The notes under the pieces: generated by a model
Database searches by the model: none
The model's input: the letters and a program-made list of their open reading frames with translations, nothing else
Told to the model about the DNA's origin: nothing
Source: Flavisolibacter ginsenosidimutans
GTDB lineage: Bacteria > Bacteroidota > Bacteroidia > Chitinophagales > Chitinophagaceae
Assembly: GCF_007970805.1 (NCBI RefSeq)
Contig: NZ_CP042433.1
Location: forward strand, 4,526,001-4,590,000
DNA: 64,000 bases
Direction: 5' to 3'
Program-made: the position numbers and the translations under genes
Shown: positions 25,959 to 35,380 of the stretch, in pieces
How the letters are laid out: each line of letters begins with the position of its first letter
Position numbering within the stretch: position 1 is the stretch's first letter

Positions 25959-26192
25959 ATGAATTTTCCGATTGTCTATCAATTAAAGAACGGCACTGAG
26001 GTAGAAGTAAGTCAGGTAAAAACGTTTCAGAAATTTGTTTTCGACTTTTTTAAAAACAAGCAACTCTTCGACTCGTATACGTGGACGTCCGCTGCTACGA
26101 TCCAAAAAGAGGCCGAGCAGCGAAAGGCAACAGCGAATCTTACTCCACTCCAAAAAGAGGCACTGGAAATCTTTTGGGCCATGCAAAAATGA
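25959..26192 (+). CDS. small protein of unknown function
   Basis: The 77-residue frame has a coherent, soluble, partly helical sequence (YTWTSAATIQKEAEQR, LTPLQKEALEIFWAMQK). It has no signal or membrane segment and no recognised family. Its 3' end overlaps, antisense, the decayed tail of the LytTR remnant. Confidence 0.55.
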   Translation: MNFPIVYQLKNGTEVEVSQVKTFQKFVFDFFKNKQLFDSYTWTSAATIQKEAEQRKATANLTPLQKEALEIFWAMQK

Positions 26193-26620
26193 TGGGTGTT
26201 TTCATGGGTGTAAATGCCTTTGATTGAGCATAAAGACGCCCTATCGGGATTTCTATTCCGCCGTTTTCCACATCGTGGTTGGTGAAGGTGGAAATTTTGC
26301 TCCATGAAATTATATAGGAGCGGTGAATGCGAAGTAATAAATTTGCCGGTAAAACTTCTTCAAGCGAAGAAATAGATTGCTTGACAAACTAGGGCTTTTC
26401 TGCCGCCCTTATTATTTTGACCTGGTCCTTCATACTTTCCACATAGACGATATCACGGCAGTTTACTTTTGTCCTTTTACGGTCGTCACGGAAGTAAACA
26501 AAGCCTTCGTTGCCAACAATAGCGGTTTCTTTTCTTTGGTGGCACGTCCGCATTAAACTCATCCAAGACAGAAAGCTTATCTTCAGGCGCTTTTCCCTTT
26601 CCAAGTAGCCCGTCTTTTCC
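26140..26620 (-). pseudogene. LytTR-type response regulator, decayed DNA-binding domain
   Basis: Two frames on the minus strand together give a LytTR domain. The upstream part (26389-26604) has GNEGFVYFRDDRKRTKVNCR and DIVYVESMKDQVKII and then meets a stop. The downstream part, in another frame over about 26215-26390, reads ISSLEEVLPANLLLRIHRSY and IISWSKISTFTNHDVENGG, then IEIPIGRLYAQ. This is the usual C-terminal half with the RIHRSYIIS core. The receiver domain with its phosphorylated Asp is not found upstream. A frameshift near 26395 breaks the gene, so it is probably dead. Confidence 0.72.
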
Positions 26621-26683
26621 TTCCCGGCTTACAGAATGCAGCTGCACCTGCAATGTGATGAAACAGTCAGTTAATAATTTTTT

Positions 26684-26947
26684 ATGACCATTGAGCAGTT
26701 TGGCGATGCAACGCATTACGTACAGCAAACCATGATAAAATATCACGGTATTTTTCTGCTGGAAAGAAAAATAGACACACACACTTGCAAGCTATTTTCA
26801 CTGGATCATTTCTACGTTGAAATCACCTACTGTTTTTTGCCTTACAACACGCCGCTCATTCGCTGTCTTTCCGTTAACGAAATAGATGATTATTTAAATC
26901 TCATCGAACTCTCGGGCCTGCCGTTTTCATTAAGCGCTGAAGAGTAA
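26684..26947 (+). CDS. small protein of unknown function
   Basis: The 87-residue frame runs from ATG 26684 and contains YHGIFLLERKIDTHTCKLFS and SVNEIDDYLNLIELSGLPFS. The composition is that of a soluble folded protein, but no family is recognised. It lies 94 bases upstream of the glycosyltransferase gene on the same strand. Confidence 0.55.
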   Translation: MTIEQFGDATHYVQQTMIKYHGIFLLERKIDTHTCKLFSLDHFYVEITYCFLPYNTPLIRCLSVNEIDDYLNLIELSGLPFSLSAEE

Positions 26948-27041
26948 AATAGGTGCGTTGCAAGAGGGCGCCTGCATGTAAAATTTTTTGAACGTAGCAT
27001 GAAGAACCGTTGCGCTGCGTGAACGAAACAAACCATTTGAT

Positions 27042-29279
27042 ATGAAAATTGCCTACATCGGCACTTACCCGCCGCGGGAATGCGGCATCGGAACGTTTAC
27101 ACAAAATTTAGTTTCGGCCGTATCCGCACAAAGCGTGAACAACGAAGCGGCTGAAGGCATTGTGATAGCCATGGATGACGAGGCAGAACACTATGCCTTT
27201 CCTGCCGAAGTGAAATTTAAAATAAGGCAGGAGCAACAAGAAGATTATCTCGAAGCAGCACGTTTTATTAATTTAAGCGGCACCGATGTTTGTGTGCTCG
27301 AACACGAGTACGGCATCTTTGGTGGGCAGAACGGCATCTATATTTTGCCCTTGCTTCACCGTCTGGAAGTGCCCTTGATTGTGACCTTACACACGGTATT
27401 GAAAAACCCTTCGTACAACGAAAAAGCCATCCTTGTTGAAATCTGCAAAATGGCTGCGAGAGTGGTGGTGATGACGCAAAAAGCAGTGGACTTTCTAACA
27501 GATATTTATTCCATTGCCGCCGACAAAATTGTGCTGATTGAACACGGCGTTCCCGACTTACAATTCAATCACGAAGCGGCGAAGAAAAAGTTTAAGTTAG
27601 AGAGCAAGAAAATGTTGCTGACGTTTGGTTTTATCAGTCGCAACAAAGGCATCGAAACCGTTATCAAAGCCTTGCCTTCGCTTGTCAAAAAATATCCAGA
27701 AACTGTTTATGTTGTCATTGGGAAAACACATCCGGCTGTGTTGCGTCACTCCGGCGAAGAATACCGCGTTTACTTGCAATTACTAGTAAAAAAACTACAA
27801 CTCGAAAAACACGTCATCTTCCTCAACGAGTTTATCAGCGAGAAAGAATTGTTTCAATACTTATACGCTGCGGATATTTACATCACGCCTTACCTCAACG
27901 AAGCGCAAATTACCAGTGGCACTTTGTCTTACGCTGTTGGTGCCGGCGCAGCCGTGCTTTCAACACCTTACTGGCACGCGGAAGAATTGCTGGCCGACGA
28001 ACGTGGAAAGCTTTTCAACTTCAACGATTCAGATAGTCTTGCAACCATTCTCATGGACCTGTTTGACCATCCTGATGAATTAAAAACCCTACGCAAAAAC
28101 GCCTTTGCTTACGGGCAGAAAATCACCTGGCCAAAGGCCGGTGTGCGGTACAGCAATCTCGCGGAAGAAATTCTGCAAGCGGCCCGTGAAGCGCCGCCCG
28201 AAAAAGACATTGCGCTTGACCCCTTGATGCTTCCTCCGTTCTTGCTCGATCACATCAAACGAATGACCGATGACACGGGCATCATCCAGCACGCAAAATT
28301 TGGCATTCCCAATTTGAAGGAGGGTTATTGTTTGGATGACAATGCAAGGGCCTTGTTAATGGTGCTTATGGCCTACAAACAAAAACGGTTGCCGCTTGCG
28401 TTGGAACTTTCGCCCATCTACCTCAGCTACATTCATTACATGCAAAACAGCGATGGCACCTTTCGAAATTTCTTGAGTTTTAGCCGCGCTTTTCTGGACG
28501 ATGTTGGCTCGGAAGATTCGTTTGGCCGCGCCATTTGGTCGCTTGGCTATTTACTGGCCAATGCACCGAATGATGCCTATTATCAATCGGGCAAGGAAAT
28601 CTTTTTTGAAGCCGCACCAAACTTTGAAAAACTCAAATCAATCCGCAGCATTGCCAACACGATGATTGGCATAAGCTACTACCTGAAACGCAACGCAAAC
28701 GATGAAGGCATGATTGGTGTGCTTCGGCGAATGGCCTATACGCTTGTGGCAGAGTATGCGCAACACCGCACCGCAGACTGGCATTGGTTTGAAAGTTTGC
28801 TAGCTTATGACAACGCCATGTTGCCCCTTGCCTTGCTGCATGCTGCGTCAATTCTAAAAGAAGAACGTATTGTTGATACAGCCATCGAAAGCATGAATTT
28901 TCTCTCGTCGATTACGTTGAAAGATGGTTTTCTTTCTGTGGTTGGCAACGAGCAATGGTACCGCAAAGACGGCACACAGTCACGCTTTGCGCAGCAACCG
29001 ATTGATGCGTTGGCGATGGTGTTGATGTTTCACGAAGCATATCATCTTACAAAAGACAAGTCGTACCTGAACCAACTCTTTACCTCTTTCATGTGGTTTT
29101 TGGGCGAGAACGATTTGCGCATGAGCCTTTACGATTTTGAAACAAAAGGCTGTTGCGATGGATTGGAAAACTACGGCGTCAATCGAAACCAGGGCGCTGA
29201 AAGCACACTGGCTTATCTCATTGCGCATCTGACTGTCTTATCAGCTTTTGATGACGTTTACAAAATGGAACAAGCGTGA
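27042..29279 (+). CDS. glycosyltransferase fused to an alpha-toroid glycosidase-like domain
   Basis: The 745-residue protein is a fusion. Residues 1-370 form a GT-B glycosyltransferase (GT1/GT4-like): YIGTYPPRECGIGTFTQNL at the start, VTLHTVLKNPSY, the nucleotide-sugar-binding side LLTFGFISRNKGIETVIKAL, and ITSGTLSYAVGAGAAVLSTP. Residues about 395-745 form an (alpha/alpha)6-type domain: LKEGYCLDDNARALLMVLMA, SYIHYMQNSDGTFRNFLSF, SFGRAIWSLGYL. That domain resembles glycosidase or phosphorylase toroids. The next glycosyltransferase gene overlaps the stop by four bases (GTGA), and a GH130 gene converges. The three probably make or remodel a mannose-containing glycan; the product is unknown. Confidence 0.85.
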   Translation: MKIAYIGTYPPRECGIGTFTQNLVSAVSAQSVNNEAAEGIVIAMDDEAEHYAFPAEVKFKIRQEQQEDYLEAARFINLSGTDVCVLEHEYGIFGGQNGIYILPLLHRLEVPLIVTLHTVLKNPSYNEKAILVEICKMAARVVVMTQKAVDFLTDIYSIAADKIVLIEHGVPDLQFNHEAAKKKFKLESKKMLLTFGFISRNKGIETVIKALPSLVKKYPETVYVVIGKTHPAVLRHSGEEYRVYLQLLVKKLQLEKHVIFLNEFISEKELFQYLYAADIYITPYLNEAQITSGTLSYAVGAGAAVLSTPYWHAEELLADERGKLFNFNDSDSLATILMDLFDHPDELKTLRKNAFAYGQKITWPKAGVRYSNLAEEILQAAREAPPEKDIALDPLMLPPFLLDHIKRMTDDTGIIQHAKFGIPNLKEGYCLDDNARALLMVLMAYKQKRLPLALELSPIYLSYIHYMQNSDGTFRNFLSFSRAFLDDVGSEDSFGRAIWSLGYLLANAPNDAYYQSGKEIFFEAAPNFEKLKSIRSIANTMIGISYYLKRNANDEGMIGVLRRMAYTLVAEYAQHRTADWHWFESLLAYDNAMLPLALLHAASILKEERIVDTAIESMNFLSSITLKDGFLSVVGNEQWYRKDGTQSRFAQQPIDALAMVLMFHEAYHLTKDKSYLNQLFTSFMWFLGENDLRMSLYDFETKGCCDGLENYGVNRNQGAESTLAYLIAHLTVLSAFDDVYKMEQA

Positions 29280-30286
29280 AAATTGCCATTCTTTCGCCCA
29301 TTGCCTGGCGAACGCCGCCGCGACTTTACGGGCCTTGGGAACAAGTGGCGTCGAACATCGCCGAAGGCCTTGTGGCAAAGGGTTTAGACGTTACGCTTTT
29401 TGCAACGGGTGATTCAGTTACAGGCGGAAAGTTGGAATACACATGCGAGAAACCATACGGAGAGAATTCAGCAGTTGATGTGAAGGTGGAAGAGTGTCTG
29501 CACATCAGTCACTTGTTTGAAAGGGCAGGCGAGTTTGATATCATTCATAACCATTATGATTTTTTGCCCTTGACATATTCAAAGCTGGTGAAGACGCCGG
29601 TGCTAACAACGATACACGGCTTTTCTTCTCCGCTGATTGTGCCGGTGTACAAAAAATACAACAGCAACAGTCACTACGTTTCCATCAGCAATTCGAACCG
29701 CCATCCGGAATTAAATTATATGGCAACGGTTTACAACGGCATCAACAGCGCTGAATTTTCGTTTGTTGAAAAGGCGAAGGATTACCTGCTTTTCTTTGGC
29801 CGCATTCATCCCGAAAAAGGCACCCGCGAAGCCATTGAAGTAGCAAAGCGTTGCGGAAGAAAATTAATCATCGCAGGTTTAGTACAGGATGCGGATTATT
29901 TCAACAAACATATTCTTCCCTTCATTGATGACAAGCACGTTGTTTACGTTGGCAATTGCGGTCCTGCCCAGCGAAATGAACTGTTGGGAAAAGCAGCCGC
30001 TTTGTTGCACCTCATTTCTTTTGAAGAGCCCTTTGGCTTAAGTGTGGCGGAAGCTATGTGTTGCGGCACGCCGGTGATTGCCTTTGACCGTGGTTCAATG
30101 CCGGAATTAATTCAACATGAACAAACAGGCTTTGTTGTAAAGGATGAAGAAGAAGCAGTAGCATCGGTTGCTCAGCTTTCAACCATCAATCGTGCAGCAT
30201 GCCGCGAGTGGGCAGTGAAAATGTTTTCCAAAGAAAAAATGACAAATGCCTACTTGAATCTGTACGAACAAATTTTGAAGGCTTAA
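29276..30286 (+). CDS. glycosyltransferase family 4 protein
   Basis: GTG 29276 overlaps the upstream TGA, indicating translational coupling. The 336-residue protein has the GT4 pattern: start MKIAILSPIAWRTPPRLYGP, DIIHNHYDF, LLFFGRIHPEKGTREAIEVA, and the donor-site EPFGLSVAEAMCCGTPVIAF with the E-x7-E pair. It would use a nucleotide-activated sugar in the cytoplasm. Its last four bases overlap the end of the convergent GH130 gene. Confidence 0.92.
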   Translation: MKIAILSPIAWRTPPRLYGPWEQVASNIAEGLVAKGLDVTLFATGDSVTGGKLEYTCEKPYGENSAVDVKVEECLHISHLFERAGEFDIIHNHYDFLPLTYSKLVKTPVLTTIHGFSSPLIVPVYKKYNSNSHYVSISNSNRHPELNYMATVYNGINSAEFSFVEKAKDYLLFFGRIHPEKGTREAIEVAKRCGRKLIIAGLVQDADYFNKHILPFIDDKHVVYVGNCGPAQRNELLGKAAALLHLISFEEPFGLSVAEAMCCGTPVIAFDRGSMPELIQHEQTGFVVKDEEEAVASVAQLSTINRAACREWAVKMFSKEKMTNAYLNLYEQILKA

Positions 30287-31761
30287 TCCCTGGCTGCGGT
30301 TTCCTTTAACGCTGCCAACAATTCTGGCAGATAAACCGTGGCGTAAGTTGATGCATAATCCGACATGGCATAAGGAATAACAAGGTAGTTGTTGTGAACA
30401 ATGGCGCCGCAGGAATAAACAACGTTGGGCACGTAACCTTCCCGTTCCCGTTCGTTGGGCACAATCAATGGCGTTTGCAAGCGGCCGATTTCTTTCATCG
30501 GGTCTTCAAGATCGAGCAACGAAATACCAAGTGAATATTCTCTTACAGGCCCTACGCCGTGAGTGATCACCAGCCATCCTTCTGTTGTTTCAATGGGCGA
30601 ACCGCAATTGCCCATCTGCACAAATTCCCAGGGATATTTCGGCGTTTGCAAAAGCGTGGCTTTGCGCCACACATTGATGTTGTCGGAAAAAGCAATGTAA
30701 TTGTTCACGCCATCAATGCGGCAAAGCATGGCGTATTGCCCGTTTATTTTTCGGGGGAACAGCGCCATGCCTTTGTTCTGCGCCACCTCACCGTGAACCG
30801 GCATTACTTTGAAATGATAAAAATCTTTCGTCATTAAAATTTTTGGCAGGATGGCAACGCCGTCATATGCAGTGTACGTAGCGTAATAAGAAATGTCACC
30901 TTTCTCATCGGTGAACCGTACAAACCGTGCGTCTTCAATGCCTTTAATTTCCGTATCGGCAATCGGAAAAATCACCCGTTCCGAAATATCAGTATCAACA
31001 GAGAAATCCATCTCGTAATGCGAAGAAGCAAGCCACATCATTTCGTTCAGCAACACAGTGTTTTGAATGTTGTCCTGCGCCTGGGTTCTTGTTTCTTCCA
31101 CGTAACGTTTTAGTTCCTCGTAAGTGAAGGTGTCGGTCAGCTTTTGCATCATCAACGGATAAACCTTGCTGCCGCCTGCCTGCATTTCTTCCAGTTTACT
31201 CACAAACGAGCTTTTGTGGTACACATGATTCTTCACTTGCTTAGGCGACTCCAGCATTTTGCCCGGCGGCTCCAGTCGTATTTCGTTGGCTGCATCAATG
31301 ATGCCCGAGCGAAACACCACCGAAGAAATGTGTCCTTCGCCGGTGGCCCGAAAACTCAACACCACTCTTTTTTCGTTTGGGCCAAGGTCTGATTGGTCAA
31401 GGTCCTCCACAATGGATGGATTAAAGAAAGCCGCGGCTTCTATCGAATATTCCATGGTGAAATAAGCGCCAATCAACAACTTTTCCGTTGCGCTGAATTT
31501 GTACTCATGTATATCCATTTCTGCTATCGTATCTGATAGCTTGTCGAAATGTTTTTCAAAGACTGCCGAAATGCTGCGGTGTCGCTTTGAGTAATCACGC
31601 AACACCTGCGTCAATGTTTCGGCTTGTTCTTTTTTTGACAACGACAAAACTCGTTTGATTAAGGCAACACTGCGTTCGCGGCTAGTGGACAAATAGCGGG
31701 CAATGACACGGCTTGAATCGGGTTTGAACAAGACGTTTTTTTTGTCAACTGTAACCAGCAT
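30283..31761 (-). CDS. glycoside hydrolase family 130 protein (mannoside phosphorylase/mannosidase)
   Basis: Start ATG 31761 (MLVTVDKKN) is preferred over the frame opening at 31791. The 492-residue product carries a long N-terminal helical region (to about 180) and then the five-bladed beta-propeller of GH130. Visible are TEIKGIEDARFVRF, AYDGVAILPKILMT, QNKGMALFPRKINGQYAMLC, WEFVQMGNCGSPIETTEGWL and ITHGVGPVREYSLG. GH130 enzymes phosphorolyse or hydrolyse beta-mannosides. There is no signal peptide, so it acts in the cytoplasm. It converges with and overlaps the two glycosyltransferase genes by four bases, a pairing that suggests linked synthesis and recycling of one mannoside. Confidence 0.9.
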   Translation of the reverse strand: MLVTVDKKNVLFKPDSSRVIARYLSTSRERSVALIKRVLSLSKKEQAETLTQVLRDYSKRHRSISAVFEKHFDKLSDTIAEMDIHEYKFSATEKLLIGAYFTMEYSIEAAAFFNPSIVEDLDQSDLGPNEKRVVLSFRATGEGHISSVVFRSGIIDAANEIRLEPPGKMLESPKQVKNHVYHKSSFVSKLEEMQAGGSKVYPLMMQKLTDTFTYEELKRYVEETRTQAQDNIQNTVLLNEMMWLASSHYEMDFSVDTDISERVIFPIADTEIKGIEDARFVRFTDEKGDISYYATYTAYDGVAILPKILMTKDFYHFKVMPVHGEVAQNKGMALFPRKINGQYAMLCRIDGVNNYIAFSDNINVWRKATLLQTPKYPWEFVQMGNCGSPIETTEGWLVITHGVGPVREYSLGISLLDLEDPMKEIGRLQTPLIVPNEREREGYVPNVVYSCGAIVHNNYLVIPYAMSDYASTYATVYLPELLAALKETAARD

Positions 31762-31940
31762 GAAATGAATTGAAAAATAGAAACAGCACAACCGGGCGGT
31801 GCGATGGGTTTATAATGCCGTCAATGTAGCCTTAAATCCGCAGACCCTGCGCAGGTAGTTTGTCGCGCAGTTGAAATAAAACCGTTGGAGCGGAGTGAAT
31901 GGCGTACCTCTGTTGCATGAAACGATGCAGGAATAACCAG

Positions 31941-32372
31941 ATGAAAAGAAACCCGTTAACCTTGTTCCAGAACAAGCAACTTCTTTCACTGGCCTTTCCG
32001 CCGCTCTTGATGATTGCACTTGTGGTTGGCTTGTTGGTGCTGATGGTTGCAACCTGCATAAAATTTACCAAAGGGCCGCAAAGCACATCCGCATTAGTCC
32101 TGCAACTGCAACGATTACAGGCAAAGTTTCTCTCGGCTGAAACGATTAATCCCGAAAAAGAAAGAGCGGAAATGGAGGTGCTTCAAAACAACATAAAAAC
32201 TGCTTCCGATCCTTCAATTATTTCCGGCAACCTTGCCTTGCAAAAGTTATTCTCCAGCAATTGCCAATCGATCCGAATGGCGTTGAACAACAGCCATGCA
32301 GAAGACAAAACGGCGTGGGTAAAACTGAACGCACTGATGACCGATTTTAATTTCCTCTATTTCGAAAAGTGA
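31941..32372 (+). CDS. membrane-anchored protein of unknown function
   Basis: ATG 31941 starts a 143-residue protein with one hydrophobic helix at about 15-37 and a helical, extracytoplasmic-looking remainder (ALVLQLQRLQAKFLSAETIN). It is probably a single-pass inner-membrane protein. No family recognised. Confidence 0.6.
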   Translation: MKRNPLTLFQNKQLLSLAFPPLLMIALVVGLLVLMVATCIKFTKGPQSTSALVLQLQRLQAKFLSAETINPEKERAEMEVLQNNIKTASDPSIISGNLALQKLFSSNCQSIRMALNNSHAEDKTAWVKLNALMTDFNFLYFEK

Positions 32373-32483
32373 TGTTGACTTACTTTATTGAATCCTCGCC
32401 CCGGCGGCAAGGAAAGTCAATTTTTGCTTTGGCCGGCCAATCAAAATTGATAAAGCCTTACCCGTTGCACTACGCTATATTAT

Positions 32484-32957
32484 TTACGCAATAACCGCGG
32501 CCGGCGTTGCAATGAAAAGCTTCCGCTGCGTAACAACGGAGGAGTAAGTCCGGTTGGCTGCTTCGGTATTGGCAAACGGTCCAAGGGCAACGACCAATTC
32601 TTTTTGTGTCAGGCCGTAATAAAGGTTTTGCAATTGGTGAAGGTACTGTGGCTGAAAGGGAAGTGGATGATCAAAAAGATACCATTGTCCTGTTTTGTGT
32701 TTAAAGCGCAGAAAAGGAATGCCGCCATCAATGCCTTCGGCTTCGGTGTTTTTGTACCAATCGCCGAAGCTGTGTTGAAAGCCACTTTTGCCCAAAATAT
32801 CCGGCGCCAGAGCAATGGGAAAATAAACGTTGGCGAACGTAAAATAATATTCGTCTTCGCCGATGACCTTGTATTCGTAAAAAGCGTTAACGTCGGTTTT
32901 GGTGGTAAGGATTTTCATTACCCAATTGCCCGCTCTTAATTGTTTTGTATTTATCAT
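32484..32957 (-). CDS. small protein of unknown function, paralogue of the next gene
   Basis: The 157 residues open with RAGNWVMK and contain LAPDILGKSGFQHSFGDWY and, near the C-terminal part, YLHQLQNLYYGLTQKELVVA. The gene at 33017-33427 has the same layout (LRIGNYVLVD, VASLHQLQNIYFMLKGKELA). This pattern is frequent in small Bacteroidota proteins of unknown function, often near mobile DNA. It is soluble. It belongs to a minus-strand run of four small genes (32.5-34.2 kb). Confidence 0.7.
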   Translation of the reverse strand: MINTKQLRAGNWVMKILTTKTDVNAFYEYKVIGEDEYYFTFANVYFPIALAPDILGKSGFQHSFGDWYKNTEAEGIDGGIPFLRFKHKTGQWYLFDHPLPFQPQYLHQLQNLYYGLTQKELVVALGPFANTEAANRTYSSVVTQRKLFIATPAAVIA

Positions 32958-33016
32958 ATACTTCTTTATGGTTGTTCGTTGCCGTTGAAAGGATTGAACA
33001 ACATTCCGGCAAAACG

Positions 33017-33427
33017 CTATGCATTTTCCTGAAAGGCCAGCTCCTTCCCTTTGAGCATAAAATAAATGTTTTGCAGTTGGTGAAGAGAAGCTACTTTTTT
33101 CACCAAGGGTTTTCGCATAAAATCAATGACGTTGTAGTCGCCGTCAATGTCCATTTCCGAGCGGCTCTCGTCCTGGCCGGTGATCAGTTGCCAGAATTTA
33201 AAATACTCGTGGTACACAAACCTGCACTGTTTCAGTACCGCGTCACTTAAAGGCACGGGCTGAAGGCGTTCGAGGGAATACGGCAAGTCGGTTTCTGTTT
33301 CTTCTGCTTTTGCATCCGGTGTTACTCCAGCTGTTGGCGAAGAAGCGTTGTCGATCATGGAAACCTGTTTTATCTTTTGATCAACAAGGACATAATTTCC
33401 GATGCGAAGTTCACGGCAAGGTATCAT
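33017..33427 (-). CDS. small protein of unknown function, paralogue of the previous gene
   Basis: The 136-residue protein shares the GNYV start, a PLSDAVLKQCRF middle and the SLHQLQNIYFMLKGKEL motif with the product of 32484-32957. A linker at about 30-50 is rich in Ala, Thr and Glu. Function unknown. The two genes are about 60 bases apart on the minus strand, so they probably arose by tandem duplication. Confidence 0.68.
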   Translation of the reverse strand: MIPCRELRIGNYVLVDQKIKQVSMIDNASSPTAGVTPDAKAEETETDLPYSLERLQPVPLSDAVLKQCRFVYHEYFKFWQLITGQDESRSEMDIDGDYNVIDFMRKPLVKKVASLHQLQNIYFMLKGKELAFQENA

Positions 33428-33502
33428 ATTGTAATTTTTAAATTTGATGCTGTTGGCTAAATGAGTTTATGTACAGGGGGCACGCTAAATTTTTCCGGTA
33501 TC

Positions 33503-33814
33503 TCAAAGAAGCTCCTGCGCTTCCAGTTCCAAAGTGATGTTCTTAATTACGTTCATTGCTTCGTCGCTGGTGTTGTTTGCCGACGTTATAACCTGGCTGC
33601 GATAAACAAAAACCAGTTCTTCCGTAATGCCGGCCGTGCGGCGTTCGTCAGCAGAAATTTGCGGCACGGCTTTAAACCTGTCGCCGTCGCGAAACATGCG
33701 GAAAGAAACGTTTTCGTTTGTGATCACACGGCAAGACCGAAAGTGCTCCACCGGTATGGTAACCAGCGAGATTTCGTTTGTTATCGGTACAAGAAACGGT
33801 GAGTCTACTTTCAT
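33503..33814 (-). CDS. small protein of unknown function
   Basis: Start 33814 (MKVDSPFLVPITNEIS) is chosen because it lies 8 bases after the upstream stop; the frame is open to 33907, but that part overlaps the upstream gene. The 103-residue product is a soluble alpha/beta-looking protein (SLVTIPVEHFRSCRVITNEN, EELVFVYRSQVITSA). It does not match a family I know. Confidence 0.6.
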   Translation of the reverse strand: MKVDSPFLVPITNEISLVTIPVEHFRSCRVITNENVSFRMFRDGDRFKAVPQISADERRTAGITEELVFVYRSQVITSANNTSDEAMNVIKNITLELEAQELL

Positions 33815-33821
33815 GGTGTTG

Positions 33822-34157
33822 TCAATAAAGAGGCGCAGCGGCGAAATACGCAGAGACGAATTTTTCGAGATCGTTTCTAAACGATGGATTTGTTCTGCTC
33901 GATTCAAACAAGTCTTCCAATACGGCGAGGGGCAACGATTTTGTACTGATTAAATTGGCCAAAGCCGGATGATCGGCTACCAGCTGCGATTTTATGCGAT
34001 GGTCCTTCACAAAAGACAGCAGCATCTCGGTTTTTGGTCCTGCAGATTCTCTGTTCAGTTGCGCTACAATTTGTTGAAGACAAGGCTGCAATTCCGGAAA
34101 ACTTGCAGGGTCAAAACTGTTCGATTCACCGACACGGAACTTTTGATAGGTTGGCAT
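33822..34157 (-). CDS. small helical protein of unknown function
   Basis: The 111-residue product is mostly helical (FPELQPCLQQIVAQLNRESA, EDLFESSRTNPSFRNDLEKF) and soluble. It is the first gene of a minus-strand run, 8 bases ahead of the next start. No family recognised. Confidence 0.6.
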   Translation of the reverse strand: MPTYQKFRVGESNSFDPASFPELQPCLQQIVAQLNRESAGPKTEMLLSFVKDHRIKSQLVADHPALANLISTKSLPLAVLEDLFESSRTNPSFRNDLEKFVSAYFAAAPLY

Positions 34158-34297
34158 AAATGAATGATAAATTACCGAAGTGAACGAAGAAGGAGGCGTT
34201 ATTGAGAACGGTGCAACGAGTCGACTTGCACTGCCGTTGATAAAGGCAAGACTTGTGAACGGCCGCCGCCGACCATCGCCTGCGTTTGATAAACAAA

Positions 34298-35380
34298 TTA
34301 ACCAGCGAGCTGAAATGACTTTCCCCCCAATTCTTTCATTAGCCGGATATGGGAAGCAATGGCCTGCCGCATTGTGGGATAAGTGTGATAAGGCAGGGAA
34401 AATTTACGACATTGCTCTTCCACAATCTTACTGATTGCCGGATAATGAACGTGCGAAATCGTTGGAAAGAGATGGTGCTCAATTTGGAAGTTAAGCCCGC
34501 CAATGGCCCAGGAAAGCAACTTGTTGTTTTGCGCAAAATCCGTCGTTGTAAGAACTTCGTGTTCGGCCCATGAGCCTGTGGGAAAACTGCTTTGTTCCTG
34601 TGCCGAATAAAAATTCGTTTTTTCCACCACGTGCGCCAACTGAAATATAATGGACATCACGAGGCCCATGGTGAAGTGAACGATGGCGAAGCCGATCAAC
34701 CAGGCCTGCCATCCGACAAAGTAAACAGGCAGCAACCCATAAAAGAAAACATACAACGCTTTACTAGCCCAGAAAATGACGTGTTCTTTTGGTTCTATAC
34801 GCGTAATGGAGGTGGTATGGATTCGCTTGGAGAAGTACTTGACAAAATCAAAGACCATCATCCATGCAAACGTGCTGATGGCGTAAAGAAAGAACATGTA
34901 GAGATATTGAAAGCGGTGCAGCGGTCGCCATTTTTGTGCAGCGCAGAGCCGCAGCCATGCACCGCTTGCCAGATCATCATCCACACCGTCGATGTTTGTG
35001 TACGTGTGATGAATGATGTTGTGCTTGATTTTCCAAAGTAAGGCATTGCCCCCCAAAGCATTCATGGTTAATCCCATCAGGTTGTTCACCCATTTTTTGC
35101 TCGAGAAGCTGTTGTGACACGCATCGTGCATCACATTGAACGCAGTGCTGATAAGCGCTAAACCCAACAAAAGACTAAGCAACATACCGACCAACCCGGA
35201 ATAATGACCGAGCAGAAGAAACAGGTAAAGCAAAAAGGAAAAAGAAATCACAACAACGGCCTTACCGTATAACTTCCAATTTCCCGTTTTCGGGATTTGC
35301 TTCTGTTCAAAGTAAAATTCTACTTCCTTTTTCAACGATTGAAAAAAAACAGGATTCGCGTTGTTGAACTTTATTTTCAT
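34298..35380 (-). CDS. membrane fatty-acid (acyl-CoA/acyl-lipid) desaturase
   Basis: Start ATG 35380 (MKIKFNNANP) gives 360 residues; the open frame further upstream lacks family similarity. All three diiron histidine boxes are present: H85-DAC-H89, H120-NII-HH, and QIEHHLFP near residue 290. Four membrane helices surround them. The layout resembles linoleoyl-CoA or delta-6/delta-5-type front-end and acyl-lipid desaturases of Bacteroidota. It introduces a double bond into membrane lipids using O2 and reduced ferredoxin or cytochrome. It is the last gene of the minus-strand region. Confidence 0.93.
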   Translation of the reverse strand: MKIKFNNANPVFFQSLKKEVEFYFEQKQIPKTGNWKLYGKAVVVISFSFLLYLFLLLGHYSGLVGMLLSLLLGLALISTAFNVMHDACHNSFSSKKWVNNLMGLTMNALGGNALLWKIKHNIIHHTYTNIDGVDDDLASGAWLRLCAAQKWRPLHRFQYLYMFFLYAISTFAWMMVFDFVKYFSKRIHTTSITRIEPKEHVIFWASKALYVFFYGLLPVYFVGWQAWLIGFAIVHFTMGLVMSIIFQLAHVVEKTNFYSAQEQSSFPTGSWAEHEVLTTTDFAQNNKLLSWAIGGLNFQIEHHLFPTISHVHYPAISKIVEEQCRKFSLPYHTYPTMRQAIASHIRLMKELGGKSFQLAG

